In this document: in pieces, positions 26,983-34,695 of the stretch
How positions within the stretch are numbered: position 1 is the stretch's first letter
Layout: each line of letters opens with the position of its first letter
Source: Runella salmonicolor
Lineage (GTDB): Bacteria; Bacteroidota; Bacteroidia; Cytophagales; Spirosomataceae
DNA: 64,000 nt
Direction: 5' to 3'
Assembly (NCBI RefSeq): GCF_024158025.1
Contig: NZ_JAMZEL010000001.1
Location: forward strand, 744,001-808,000
Program-made: the position numbers and the translations under genes
Notes under the pieces: generated by a model
Database searches by the model: none
Seen by the model: the letters and a program-made list of their open reading frames with translations, nothing else
Told to the model about the DNA's origin: nothing

Positions 26983-27504
26983 ATGAAAAAATTCTTTTCA
27001 ATCACATTGTTGGCCTTTGCGGCAATGATTTGTTTCCACTCAACTTCCATTGCTCAGTTCTCTAAAGGCGATAAAAGAGTTGCCATTGGGGTCGGCCTTT
27101 TCTCATTGGGAGCCAACGCAACTGTTGAGTATGGAATTATGGATGATTTAGGAGTAGGTTTATATGCCAGCTACGAAAGACCTAGCCTTGGTTACATTGG
27201 TGTCAACTATTCTTATTCCGACATTCAAATTGGACCACGTGCCACGTACCACCTTAATCGTATCTTAAATCTAGATAATGACGATTTCGATTTGTACGTA
27301 TCTGGTGGTATTTTACTTCGTAGCTACGGTTATCCTGACTCCTATTGGAATGCCTATGGTCTGGGTTCAAGAACTCGTTATACCACAGCAACTTTACTCG
27401 CTAGAGTTGGAGGTACGTATAATTTCTCTGAAAAAATGGCCCTCTTTGCCGACCTTGGCTCGGGTGGTTCATGGGTTCAGGCAGGAGTTTCTTTTAAATT
27501 CTAA
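26983..27504 (+). CDS. Small outer-membrane beta-barrel protein
   Basis: A 173-residue protein with signal peptide (1-24, ending SIAQ) and alternating amphipathic strands (VAIGVGLFSLGANATVEYGI, DDLGVGLYASYE, SDIQIGPRATYHL), ending with WVQAGVSFKF, whose terminal Phe is typical of barrel proteins recognised by BAM. It resembles OmpW/outer-membrane beta-barrel domain families of eight strands. Function unknown. It lies 83 nt before the TM2 gene, which has its own promoter, so the two may be expressed separately. Confidence 0.75.
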   Translation: MKKFFSITLLAFAAMICFHSTSIAQFSKGDKRVAIGVGLFSLGANATVEYGIMDDLGVGLYASYERPSLGYIGVNYSYSDIQIGPRATYHLNRILNLDNDDFDLYVSGGILLRSYGYPDSYWNAYGLGSRTRYTTATLLARVGGTYNFSEKMALFADLGSGGSWVQAGVSFKF

Positions 27505-27522
27505 AAATTCTCCGTATTCTTA

Positions 27523-27554
27523 TTTGTACGTTGCGCGCCAAAAGTCTATTTTTG
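27523..27554 (+). promoter_or_regulatory. Promoter of the TM2 gene
   Basis: TTTG (27523-27526), then exactly 20 nt, then TATTTTTG (27547-27554): a full match to the Bacteroidota promoter pattern. Start of transcription would fall near 27561, leaving a leader of about 27 nt. Confidence 0.75.
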
Positions 27555-27587
27555 GCTCGTATTTAAACAAAAACCCAAAGTAAGTTT

Positions 27588-28040
27588 ATGAAAAAACTAT
27601 TTGCACTTGTTTTCAGCTTTGCCGTACTTCTTGTAGGTAAGAGCTATGCTACCAACACTGCTGAATATTTTGTTGATGCACAAGCCATTGAGCAAACCCT
27701 TAATGCTGGTGAGCAACTTGATTTAGCAAATACCGCCGAAGCTACCTCTGCGCTTGAAAGCCTTATGGGCACAGGACAGGCTGGCGATGCTACTAAGGTA
27801 ATGGCCGGCGACAAAAAGCCAGTTGTAGCTTTTATCCTTTCTTGGGTTGTGGGTTGGTTAGGTATTCACCGTGCTTACTTAGGTACTGCGGGCGGCGTTA
27901 TCGTTGGTTACATCCTGACCTGCGGTGGTTTAGGAATTGTAAACTTGATTGACTGGATTGTTTTATTGATGGAAGTAATCGAAGAAAAGAAATTCGATTC
28001 GTACGTCAACAACAAGAAATTCTTCATGTGGACCAACTAA
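27588..28040 (+). CDS. TM2 domain-containing membrane protein
   Basis: A 150-residue protein: signal peptide (1-21, ending SYA), a soluble stretch of about 55 residues, then a TM2 domain (two membrane helices joined by a short loop) with the family pattern KKPVVAFILSWVVGWLGIHRAYLG and GGLGIVNLIDWIVLL. TM2 proteins are small membrane proteins of unknown biochemical role. It has its own promoter and shares a bidirectional terminator with the convergent minus-strand operon, whose last two products also carry a membrane segment beginning with a PGxGxMYAG motif. Confidence 0.85.
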   Translation: MKKLFALVFSFAVLLVGKSYATNTAEYFVDAQAIEQTLNAGEQLDLANTAEATSALESLMGTGQAGDATKVMAGDKKPVVAFILSWVVGWLGIHRAYLGTAGGVIVGYILTCGGLGIVNLIDWIVLLMEVIEEKKFDSYVNNKKFFMWTN

Positions 28041-28052
28041 TTCGTCCAATAG

Positions 28053-28093
28053 AAACAAAAAAGGGAAGTAGCAACTACTTCCCTTTTTTGTTT
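28053..28093. terminator. Bidirectional terminator, overlapping a 3' coding end
   Basis: A perfect 19-bp stem with a 3-nt loop (AAACAAAAAAGGGAAGTAG, CAA, then the complement). It terminates the TM2 gene on the plus strand and the 28075-28971 gene on the minus strand. The last codons (ENKKGK-stop) of the latter are written inside the stem. Confidence 0.9.
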
Positions 28094-28971
28094 TCTAACT
28101 CAATCAATACCATTCGTATTTGTTGATTATTCTTCGCTTTTCGTTTTCGGTTGGTTTCTTCAGCCATTAATTCTGCTCGACGGGCTCCTCCAAAATAAAA
28201 CGCCTGAAACATACCGGCTCCCGTAAAAAAACCAATCAGGTAATAACGATGCCAAACATGATATACCCCAAAACCTAAAGCCAGTGTTTGCAAACCAACC
28301 GAAACAAGTCCTTCTTTCGGAAAGCCCGCATACATCTGCCCAACGCCAGGCATTATAAACGAAAGCAATTGCGCTTTTTCGGGGCTTTTGGGCTTTTTTC
28401 GAAGAAAACGATACAACTCTTCTGCATCTATATTTAGTTGATTACGAGCGGCGTATTTCTTAAACAATTCCTTTGATTCAGCCCAACGGTCAAGCTCATT
28501 CAGGGCAAGAATCTCCAATACATCCAAACCTGAAAACAACGTAGAATCGCGTATATAGAACCGCGTTTGCAATATTTGTCCGTGTGCTTCACCATAATGT
28601 TGGCTCAAATAACCCGCCAATGCTACCTCATATCTGAGTTTATAGTGCAGGGTATCATTCGGCTCATTGAGATTAAAACGCTGAGCCGTTTGCCAAGCCT
28701 CCTCAAAACGTTTTAGGTATTTCTGGCACTGAATTTTTTTGTATAATAACTCATTTGCCGTCAATCTATAAGCATCAGCATTCATTGAGTCGATTCGTTG
28801 ACTTTGATCAAACAATGCCTTTTCATAATACACCGAGGCCAAATCAAACTGACCTGCTATGCTAAGACTGTCGGCCGTCAATGAAACTTGCGCTACTACT
28901 CCTCTACTGATTAAAAACAGTACGCAAAGGAATCTGCATATTAAACAAAATCTGTCCATCCATTTTATCAT
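28075..28971 (-). CDS. Exported TPR-like protein with C-terminal PGxGxMYAG membrane segment (paralogue of the next gene)
   Basis: About 298 residues with the ATG at 28971, or 294 with the ATG at 28959. The frame stays open to 29049, but the signal peptide (MDRFCLICRFLCVLFLISRGVVAQ) favours the later starts. The middle has helical TPR-like repeats (FDLASVYYEKALFDQ). Near residue 200 it has LLSFIMPGVGQMYAGFPKEG followed by hydrophobic helices, a TM2/DUF5683-like membrane element. The tail is very basic. It overlaps the upstream paralogue by about 56-68 nt. Fourth gene of the LolA-like/YidD-like operon. Function not known. Confidence 0.7.
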   Translation of the reverse strand: MIKWMDRFCLICRFLCVLFLISRGVVAQVSLTADSLSIAGQFDLASVYYEKALFDQSQRIDSMNADAYRLTANELLYKKIQCQKYLKRFEEAWQTAQRFNLNEPNDTLHYKLRYEVALAGYLSQHYGEAHGQILQTRFYIRDSTLFSGLDVLEILALNELDRWAESKELFKKYAARNQLNIDAEELYRFLRKKPKSPEKAQLLSFIMPGVGQMYAGFPKEGLVSVGLQTLALGFGVYHVWHRYYLIGFFTGAGMFQAFYFGGARRAELMAEETNRKRKAKNNQQIRMVLIELENKKGK

Positions 28972-29764
28972 TAAATTCCTGTTGGCGAATATTAACCGTA
29001 AGTACACTCCCCCAAATATTGCCCACGTAGAAAAACGTAAATAGTCCACTGTACAGCAAAAAACGCGGGCTTTTCCAACCGTCTTTTCGATAAGCCTCGC
29101 GCGCCTGAAAACCCAAGGCCACGTTTTGAATAAAGGTAATTACCCCTTGCCCCAACTTCCCTGCATACATTTTGCCCGTTCCCGGCACAATCGCCGACAG
29201 AAGTCCCGCTACTACTGGCGACTTGCGCTTATGTTTTTTGAGCATATCAAAGCTCTGTTTTAGCATTTCTTCTTCCTGACTGAAGGCAAAGTACTTACCG
29301 CTAAATTGAGATTGGTAGGTTGAAAACCGCAAGGTATCGCGTTTTAATAGGCTCACTCCCGCTAACTGTAGATTTCTTAACGCCATTTGTAGCGAATCGA
29401 CCACTTGCAACGACGTAAAAATAGTGTCTGCTTTCTCGTATCTTTTTGAAAAAGTATGGCCAAAACCTTCTAAAAATCGTGATTTGATATAATAAGGATG
29501 TTGAACTGGCACACGTTCAAAATAATGAATGGCCGAATCTATCTGTTGTTGATTATAAAAAGCAAGGGCACGAAAATACGGCAGAGACTGGTGCTTCCCT
29601 GTCCATTGAAGTACGTCATTGTAGTACTTTTTCTCCAACAAATATTCTACAAAAAGTGAATCTGAAGATGATTTTTGCTGTGCATTTAGGGGAAGCCAAG
29701 CCAATAAACTTATCAAATTACAAAACCCAAACAATAGATTAAACCTACTCCTTTTACGCATCAT
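28904..29764 (-). CDS. Exported TPR-like protein with PGTGKMYAG membrane segment
   Basis: A 286-residue protein with signal peptide (about 1-28, ending LNAQ), TPR-like helices (ALAFYNQQQIDSAIHYFERV, residues about 65-90 and after), then LLSAIVPGTGKMYAGKLGQGVITFIQNVALGF and further hydrophobic helices. The motif and order match the 28075-28971 product, so the two are tandem paralogues. The start codon overlaps the YidD-like stop by 4 nt, so translation is probably coupled. I do not recognise a named function. Confidence 0.7.
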   Translation of the reverse strand: MMRKRSRFNLLFGFCNLISLLAWLPLNAQQKSSSDSLFVEYLLEKKYYNDVLQWTGKHQSLPYFRALAFYNQQQIDSAIHYFERVPVQHPYYIKSRFLEGFGHTFSKRYEKADTIFTSLQVVDSLQMALRNLQLAGVSLLKRDTLRFSTYQSQFSGKYFAFSQEEEMLKQSFDMLKKHKRKSPVVAGLLSAIVPGTGKMYAGKLGQGVITFIQNVALGFQAREAYRKDGWKSPRFLLYSGLFTFFYVGNIWGSVLTVNIRQQEFNDKMDGQILFNMQIPLRTVFNQ

Positions 29765-30213
29765 TTACTGGTTTTGATGTTTTGACGATACATGGAAGGC
29801 ATATCTATTACTCTCCCCGTTTGAGGCGAAATACGAATCAATTCAATGCTGGTTGCTGCCACTCGATTGCAACGCGAAATGCGGTCGGCACTTAAAGCAA
29901 TGCCCTTAAAAATACCAAATTCTTGAATGGCGGCCCGGCTAAAGCGGGAGCAAGAAAGTTCATAAAGACACTCCGCCGAAATCTGCGGAGATATTACTTT
30001 TTGATACCCCGTCAGGGCTCCATTGAGCATCCAATACACGGGATTAAATCGCAAAAATGCCTTTTGTTTTGCCTTCTTAGCTTGCCCGAATTTGACCGTT
30101 GGGGCAGAACCAGATTCGGCCAATAAATCCAAATCAGACACTTGTGCCATGCCTTGTATTGACAGGGCTATTAAGAGCAAAATAACCCATTTCCCGGGTA
30201 TGAGAGTTTTCAT
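29761..30213 (-). CDS. YidD-like protein with signal peptide and N-terminal extension
   Basis: The last ~85 of 150 residues match YidD, the small protein that assists membrane insertion by YidC: GYQKVISPQISAECLYELSCSRFSRAAIQEFGIFKG...RISRCNR corresponds to the family pattern YQRxISP...CRYxPTCSxYAxEAI..G...RxxRC. Unlike the usual 70-85-residue cytoplasmic-face protein, it begins with a signal peptide (MKTLIPGKWVILLLIALSIQGMAQ) and a linker of about 35 residues. It is coupled by 4-nt overlaps to the LolA-like gene upstream and the TPR gene downstream. Family membership is clear; a role in the periplasm is inferred from the signal peptide. Confidence 0.8.
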   Translation of the reverse strand: MKTLIPGKWVILLLIALSIQGMAQVSDLDLLAESGSAPTVKFGQAKKAKQKAFLRFNPVYWMLNGALTGYQKVISPQISAECLYELSCSRFSRAAIQEFGIFKGIALSADRISRCNRVAATSIELIRISPQTGRVIDMPSMYRQNIKTSK

Positions 30214-30929
30214 TTGATTACCTTAGCATTAGACGGAATGGTAAATTCCAACAAATTGGACTGCACCTGCTCGTTTATTTTCAATGCGCCGTAAGCGGTT
30301 TTGGTTACGATAGAGTCTTTGGCCGTTACATAGTCAATTTGCGTAATTGTCTGCGGAAAATCAACCGTTCCCAACTTCGTATAATCGTAGTAAAACACCT
30401 TCTTAATCGTTCGATCTGAAGGGTCAACGTATTTCATAAAAATGGGATTTTGACCTTTATGCACCAACTCCACCCGCTTAATATTTTTAGCTAAAGGAGT
30501 AGGCGATTTCCAAGTCGTTATCATCACTCCATTCTCAAACTTTGTACTTCCCAAGCTAAACCCCATGCTTGACAGACCCAAATCTGCTTTACGATTGTGA
30601 AGGAAAAAGAAGAATTGGGTTGTTTCGGTGCTGTAAGTCGCATTTTGTTGCTGCAATACGGTATTTTTTGTCGGGTCATACACCCTTAATTCACCGTTGG
30701 CATTATTAAATAAATACAACTCGGCTGGTTTTGGAAACAACGTCACCATTCTACCAGAAGTAGCATAACAGAGTTCTGCCCGCGTATTGGTGGTTTTCCC
30801 TTTGTGTGACGTGCGCATAATCATAGAAGCACTTACCTTACGGACATCCTGTGCATACCCAACACCAACAAATACAACCGCTAAAAACAATGACCTAAAA
30901 AAAGAAATTCCAGCAACATTCATTTTCAT
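30210..30929 (-). CDS. LolA-like outer-membrane lipoprotein carrier family protein
   Basis: About 240 residues with signal peptide (ending VGYAQ). The body (VSASMIMRTSHKGKTTNTRAE, TLFPKPAELYLFNNANGELRVYDPTKN, QTITQIDYVTAKDSIVTKTAYGALKINEQV) has the half-barrel pattern of LolA/LolB-type carriers, which hold hydrophobic acyl chains in the periplasm. Two in-frame ATG (30929, 30923) lie close together, and another at 30938. First gene of a four-gene operon; the stop overlaps the YidD-like start by 4 nt. The sequence is divergent, so it is better called LolA-like than lolA; the cargo may not be lipoproteins. Confidence 0.7.
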   Translation of the reverse strand: MKMNVAGISFFRSLFLAVVFVGVGYAQDVRKVSASMIMRTSHKGKTTNTRAELCYATSGRMVTLFPKPAELYLFNNANGELRVYDPTKNTVLQQQNATYSTETTQFFFFLHNRKADLGLSSMGFSLGSTKFENGVMITTWKSPTPLAKNIKRVELVHKGQNPIFMKYVDPSDRTIKKVFYYDYTKLGTVDFPQTITQIDYVTAKDSIVTKTAYGALKINEQVQSNLLEFTIPSNAKVIK

Positions 30930-31064
30930 TCGAATCAAAAAATATCGGCAAATTACAGCCTTTCATGCACATACAAAAACCTAAACGTCAGACTTACTGA
31001 TTAATGTACTTAGAATTGGATAAATCATCCCAATTTAACTAAGATGTCAAAATTGTTAGGGCAT

Positions 31065-31108
31065 AAAACAGAAAATGGGGAGATTTACATCACCCCATTT
31101 TCTGTTTT
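31065..31108 (-). terminator. Terminator after prmC
   Basis: A perfect 16-bp stem, AAAACAGAAAATGGGG (31065-31080) against its complement (31093-31108), with a 12-nt loop, begins 11 nt after the prmC stop codon. Confidence 0.85.
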
Positions 31109-31118
31109 AAAGGCCTTT

Positions 31119-31973
31119 TTATGCGGATAATTGCGCTTTCACAATTCGGTCTTTGCCGTACATATCCTGAATCACTTCTACCTTTTTAAAGCCTTTTTCA
31201 AGAAACAATTGCTTTACTACATCGCCAAAAAGCTCGTTTATTTCAAGATAACACGTGCCATCCGTTTTTAAATGCTTGGTGCAAAAATCAGCAATCGCCC
31301 GATAAAACAAGAGTGGGTCTTCATCTTCAACGAACAATGCCAAATGCGGCTCAAAGCGCAGCACATTTGGCTGCATACTTGTCTGTTCAGCATAGGTTAT
31401 ATATGGCGGATTGCTCACAACCACGTCAAACTGCCCATCAAACGAAGTATCTTTTAGAATATCGTATTTCTCAAACGTAACTTCTGATAAAAGTCGATGG
31501 GCATTTTCACGCGCCACGGTCAACGCTTCGTCAGACACATCCCAACCCCATACTTTAGCAAATGACATGAATCTATCCAACGCAATGGCAATACAACCAC
31601 TGCCAGTGCCAATATCAACGATTTTAACGGGGTTTTCTTCCCAAAAACAGTCTTTTACAATCAATCGAACCAATTCTTCCGTCTCGGGGCGCGGAATCAA
31701 CACCGAGGGAGAAACCTTAAATTCAAGACCACAGAAAAAAGTGGAGCCAATAATGTGCTGTATCGGTTCACTTTGGTTCAGTCGTTCAATGATTTTATCC
31801 CAATTTGGTTGTGACTCATCAGCCGAAATCGGCTTGTCTACCATCACATCGACGCTTCGCAGGCGCAAATAATGCTCCAAAAGCATAAAAGCCATTGCTT
31901 TGGTCTCTTTTGAAGAATAAGCAGTGACATTTTGGACGATATAATCAAAAAGTGATTTGGCTGAAGTAAACAT
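31119..31973 (-). CDS. prmC: Peptide chain release factor N5-glutamine methyltransferase
   Basis: Methylates the GGQ glutamine of release factors RF1 and RF2 with S-adenosylmethionine. Seen: N-terminal helical domain, SxxxPIQHIIG, LIPRPETEELV, the SAM motif VDIGTGSGCIAIAL, and the catalytic NPPY in VVSNPPYITY. With the ATG at 31973 it has 284 residues; an ATG at 31997 would add 8. It is on the same strand as the respiratory operon and 82 nt past its last gene, so it may be partly read from it. Confidence 0.95.
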   Translation of the reverse strand: MFTSAKSLFDYIVQNVTAYSSKETKAMAFMLLEHYLRLRSVDVMVDKPISADESQPNWDKIIERLNQSEPIQHIIGSTFFCGLEFKVSPSVLIPRPETEELVRLIVKDCFWEENPVKIVDIGTGSGCIAIALDRFMSFAKVWGWDVSDEALTVARENAHRLLSEVTFEKYDILKDTSFDGQFDVVVSNPPYITYAEQTSMQPNVLRFEPHLALFVEDEDPLLFYRAIADFCTKHLKTDGTCYLEINELFGDVVKQLFLEKGFKKVEVIQDMYGKDRIVKAQLSA

Positions 31974-32055
31974 TGAACAAAAATTAGATTTGGGCATTGG
32001 ATTTGGGAAAGATGCCCTAAATCCGTAAAAAACTATGCATAAACAAGAAAGCTTT

Positions 32056-32337
32056 TTAGCCGTTTATTACACTGCGCAACCGCTGCTGAAGCGCCACACG
32101 CTCTGCCAAGGCTTTCTTGCTGCTACGATACCACAAATAGGCAATCACGCCCACTGTTAGGTACGGAAACACAAATAAATAAGCAATCCCTGCGTTGATA
32201 CCGTTTCCGATTACATTTCGGCCCGTGCTCATATTGGTTTCAACGGCTCCTTTGCACATCGCACACTGTGCCATTGCACTTTCAGAGAAAACAAGCGCCA
32301 ACAAAACAATCACTACCAAGCTTATTACCTTTTTCAT
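32056..32337 (-). CDS. Small membrane protein with N-terminal CxxC
   Basis: 93 residues: signal peptide (ending SAMA), then QCAMCKGAVETN immediately after the cleavage site, one or two hydrophobic helices (AGIAYLFVFPYLTVGVIAYLWY) and a basic tail. The CxxC would face the periplasm. Last gene of the oxidase operon, 8 nt after the DUF420 gene. I know no functional assignment; copper delivery or thiol chemistry during oxidase assembly is a guess from the CxxC and its neighbours, in particular the cysteine-free SCO-like protein two genes upstream. Confidence 0.7.
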   Translation of the reverse strand: MKKVISLVVIVLLALVFSESAMAQCAMCKGAVETNMSTGRNVIGNGINAGIAYLFVFPYLTVGVIAYLWYRSSKKALAERVALQQRLRSVING

Positions 32338-32345
32338 ACTAATCT

Positions 32346-32888
32346 TTAATTATAGTAAGGACTAATCATTAAATAGACAATCACTCCTGTAACACTTACA
32401 TACAGCCAAATTGGGAACGCCCATTTCACCGCTTTTTTGTGAAGGTCAATCTGATTGCTCAACGCAAAATAAATGGCTCTCAGCACAAACCAAACAACAC
32501 CAATTGACAACGTTATGTGCGTTATTAACAGAAAATAATAAATGGGTCTTATCAGCCCTTCTCCCCCAAATGGGGTAGACTCGTTAGACAAATGGTACAA
32601 TACATAACTGACCAAAAACAAAGCGCCTAAGCTGAAAGAAATAGTCATCATTCGGCGGTGCGCTGCAATATTTTTTTTCTTAATAAAGTAATACCCCGCC
32701 AATAATGTGAGCGAAGTTAAGGTATTAATGAGACCATTAACGTGCGGTAAGACCTTACTCCATTCTCCAAGCTCCACTTTAGGAATTCGGGGATTGAGCA
32801 AAATAGCCACAACCAGCGGAATAGCGACCGCTACAATGTTTATTACTTTATTGAATTTTTTGTCTTTGGGTAATGCAAGTGTTGCCAT
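32346..32888 (-). CDS. DUF420 family membrane protein (oxidase assembly candidate)
   Basis: 180 residues from the ATG at 32888 (MATLALPKDKKF); an upstream ATG at 32924 would overlap the SCO-like gene. Five or so hydrophobic helices, with H residues in the membrane part: LPHVNGLINTLTS, AAHRRMM, SYVLYHLS, LLITHITLS. These match DUF420, whose members include CtaM, a factor needed for haem-copper oxidase activity in some Gram-positive bacteria. The position between the SCO-like and CxxC genes supports an assembly role; direct function in this phylum is inferred. Confidence 0.85.
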   Translation of the reverse strand: MATLALPKDKKFNKVINIVAVAIPLVVAILLNPRIPKVELGEWSKVLPHVNGLINTLTSLTLLAGYYFIKKKNIAAHRRMMTISFSLGALFLVSYVLYHLSNESTPFGGEGLIRPIYYFLLITHITLSIGVVWFVLRAIYFALSNQIDLHKKAVKWAFPIWLYVSVTGVIVYLMISPYYN

Positions 32889-32895
32889 TATCGGG

Positions 32896-33420
32896 TTAAT
32901 CTTTGCCTTTATTGTAAATATCAATCAGGATTTTCAATTCTGCCAACAAACGGTCTACGTCTTCGGGGTCAGTACCGTCATAAATACCTCTGGTATATCC
33001 TTCTTTGTCTATCAGTATAAACTGTTCGTTGTAGAGAATGTTTTCTGCAGACTTGGCTTTTATTAACGGCTTAATTTTGTAAATCTCCGTAGCGGCTTTT
33101 TCAACATTTTCACCTTTTAAGGACTCTACTTTTACGTTATCTGAGGCTAATTTTTCAACCCTAGAAAACTGTTGAATTAGCTGATTGGAGGGGTTTTCAC
33201 CGAAAAACGCCACAACTTTGATATTCTTTTCTACGGCTGTCGGAACTTGGTAAAAAACCGTATCCTGACCGTTCATTATGACCTTTCCAGTTGAGTCAAC
33301 CAACGGTTGAAGGTAGGGCAATGTAAAGTGATTCTCGGCAAAACCGTGTAAAAATAAAACGATTAAAGCCGGCAACACCAACACTAGGGTTAGCAAGCCG
33401 GCTTTCAGGTATCTTTTCAT
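32896..33420 (-). CDS. SCO1/SenC-like protein lacking all cysteines
   Basis: 174 residues with one N-terminal membrane anchor (LLTLVLVLPALIVLFLHGF) and a thioredoxin-like periplasmic domain ending FILIDKEGYTRGIYDGTDPEDVDRLLAELKIL, a typical SCO ending. SCO proteins deliver copper to the CuA site of subunit II through a CxxxC motif. Here the equivalent strand reads VVAFFGENPSNQL, and there is no cysteine anywhere in the protein. It therefore cannot bind copper or do disulfide exchange in the standard way. It may be a scaffold in the assembly complex. Located in the oxidase operon between subunit IV and the DUF420 gene. Confidence 0.8.
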   Translation of the reverse strand: MKRYLKAGLLTLVLVLPALIVLFLHGFAENHFTLPYLQPLVDSTGKVIMNGQDTVFYQVPTAVEKNIKVVAFFGENPSNQLIQQFSRVEKLASDNVKVESLKGENVEKAATEIYKIKPLIKAKSAENILYNEQFILIDKEGYTRGIYDGTDPEDVDRLLAELKILIDIYNKGKD

Positions 33421-33483
33421 AGTATAAAATACTCTTTTACTCAGAATTGAGTGGGTAAGATACCATTCAACTCACTTAAAAAA

Positions 33484-33804
33484 TTAACGTAAGTCGAAAA
33501 TGGAGCCTCCCTCACGCATCAGGGCAATCAACAACCAAACAACAAAAATACAAGGGATTAGGATTGCCCAAATGAGTGATTTTACTTCATGCTTTAAGTG
33601 CATAAATTCACCTACGATATAAAAAGCCTTCACAATGGTCATTCCAACGAATATTGCCGTTTTGAGTGGCCCTGCTTCAAGCGTAAAAGCGATTAAAAAC
33701 TCTACTGCAGTAAGGATTAAAAGAATCCAAAAAGTACGCCAAATTGCTTTTCTTTGCTCTGCACCGGCGTTTTCATCAACTTCGTGTTCGTGTACGTGTG
33801 CCAT
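33484..33804 (-). CDS. ctaF: Cytochrome c oxidase subunit IV
   Basis: 106-residue inner-membrane protein with three predicted helices and the pattern IWRTFWILLILTAVEFLIAF...AFYIVGEFMHLKHEVK typical of prokaryotic subunit IV (COX4 family). The N-terminus is His/Glu-rich. It follows two subunit III genes in the operon. Minor structural subunit of the aa3-type oxidase. Confidence 0.87.
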   Translation of the reverse strand: MAHVHEHEVDENAGAEQRKAIWRTFWILLILTAVEFLIAFTLEAGPLKTAIFVGMTIVKAFYIVGEFMHLKHEVKSLIWAILIPCIFVVWLLIALMREGGSIFDLR

Positions 33805-33889
33805 ATCTTTTTAATTTTAAGTTAAACGTTAGGAAGGTGGGCATTAAAACGAATGATACGTTTAATGCTTTGTATTTAACAATAATGAA

Positions 33890-34651
33890 TTATACGAGGT
33901 AAAAGAATGTAAATACAAATACCCATACCAAATCCACAAAGTGCCAGTACAAACCTACTTTCTCAACCATTTCATAATGGCCTCTGCGCTCATACGTACC
34001 CGTCGCAGTGCGGTAGAAAACCAAGAAATTTAATACAACACCCGAAAATACGTGGGTTCCGTGGAAACCTGTGATGAAGAAAAAGAAGTCAGCAAACGCT
34101 GGGGGACCGTATTGATTTTCAGTGAGATTTGCCCCAAAAATAGTTTTGGAAACCCACGAACCGTCGACAAGTTCTTTAATAACAGTTCCACCTTCAGTTC
34201 CGTGGATAAAGTGTGTCCACTCCCATGCTTGGCAACCCAGAAAAGTAGCTCCTCCTAATAGCGTCCAAAGCATGTATTTTTCAACGGTTGCTCTGTCATT
34301 ACGATGGCCTGCTTCTACCGCCAATACCATTGTTACCGAACTAAAAATCAAGATAAAGGTCATTATACCCACAAACACAAGTGGTGCATGTAAACCATGC
34401 AAAAAGGGTAGTGCATCAAAAACCTTTTCTGGAATCGGCCAATAGGTAGGCGAGGAAACAAAATCAACAACTTTACCTGCGTAAGCAGGGTAACTATAGC
34501 GAACCAAACCATAAGAAACCAGCAAAGCCGAGAAAGTGAATGTGTCCGAAACTAAAAAGAACCACATCATCAACTTCCCGTAGCTGGCTTTCATGGGTTC
34601 AACTCCCCCCAGCCATACATTTTTAACATTCGGTTGTGCAGTAGCAGCCAT
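33890..34651 (-). CDS. ctaE: Cytochrome c oxidase subunit III (longer copy)
   Basis: 253 residues, membrane protein with about six or seven helices. Subunit III motifs: MWFFLVSDTFTFSALL, EWTHFIHG and the C-terminal FFFITGFHGTHVFSGVVLN and YWHFVDLVWVFVFTFFYL. It has no metal centre; in other bacteria it stabilises proton uptake by subunit I. It lies 44 nt after the second, shorter subunit III gene. Two adjacent genes of this kind are seen in many Bacteroidota. Confidence 0.92.
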   Translation of the reverse strand: MAATAQPNVKNVWLGGVEPMKASYGKLMMWFFLVSDTFTFSALLVSYGLVRYSYPAYAGKVVDFVSSPTYWPIPEKVFDALPFLHGLHAPLVFVGIMTFILIFSSVTMVLAVEAGHRNDRATVEKYMLWTLLGGATFLGCQAWEWTHFIHGTEGGTVIKELVDGSWVSKTIFGANLTENQYGPPAFADFFFFITGFHGTHVFSGVVLNFLVFYRTATGTYERRGHYEMVEKVGLYWHFVDLVWVFVFTFFYLV

Positions 34652-34695
34652 CGTTATTCTATTAAATATTGCAAGTTTTAATTAAGACTCTTTTT

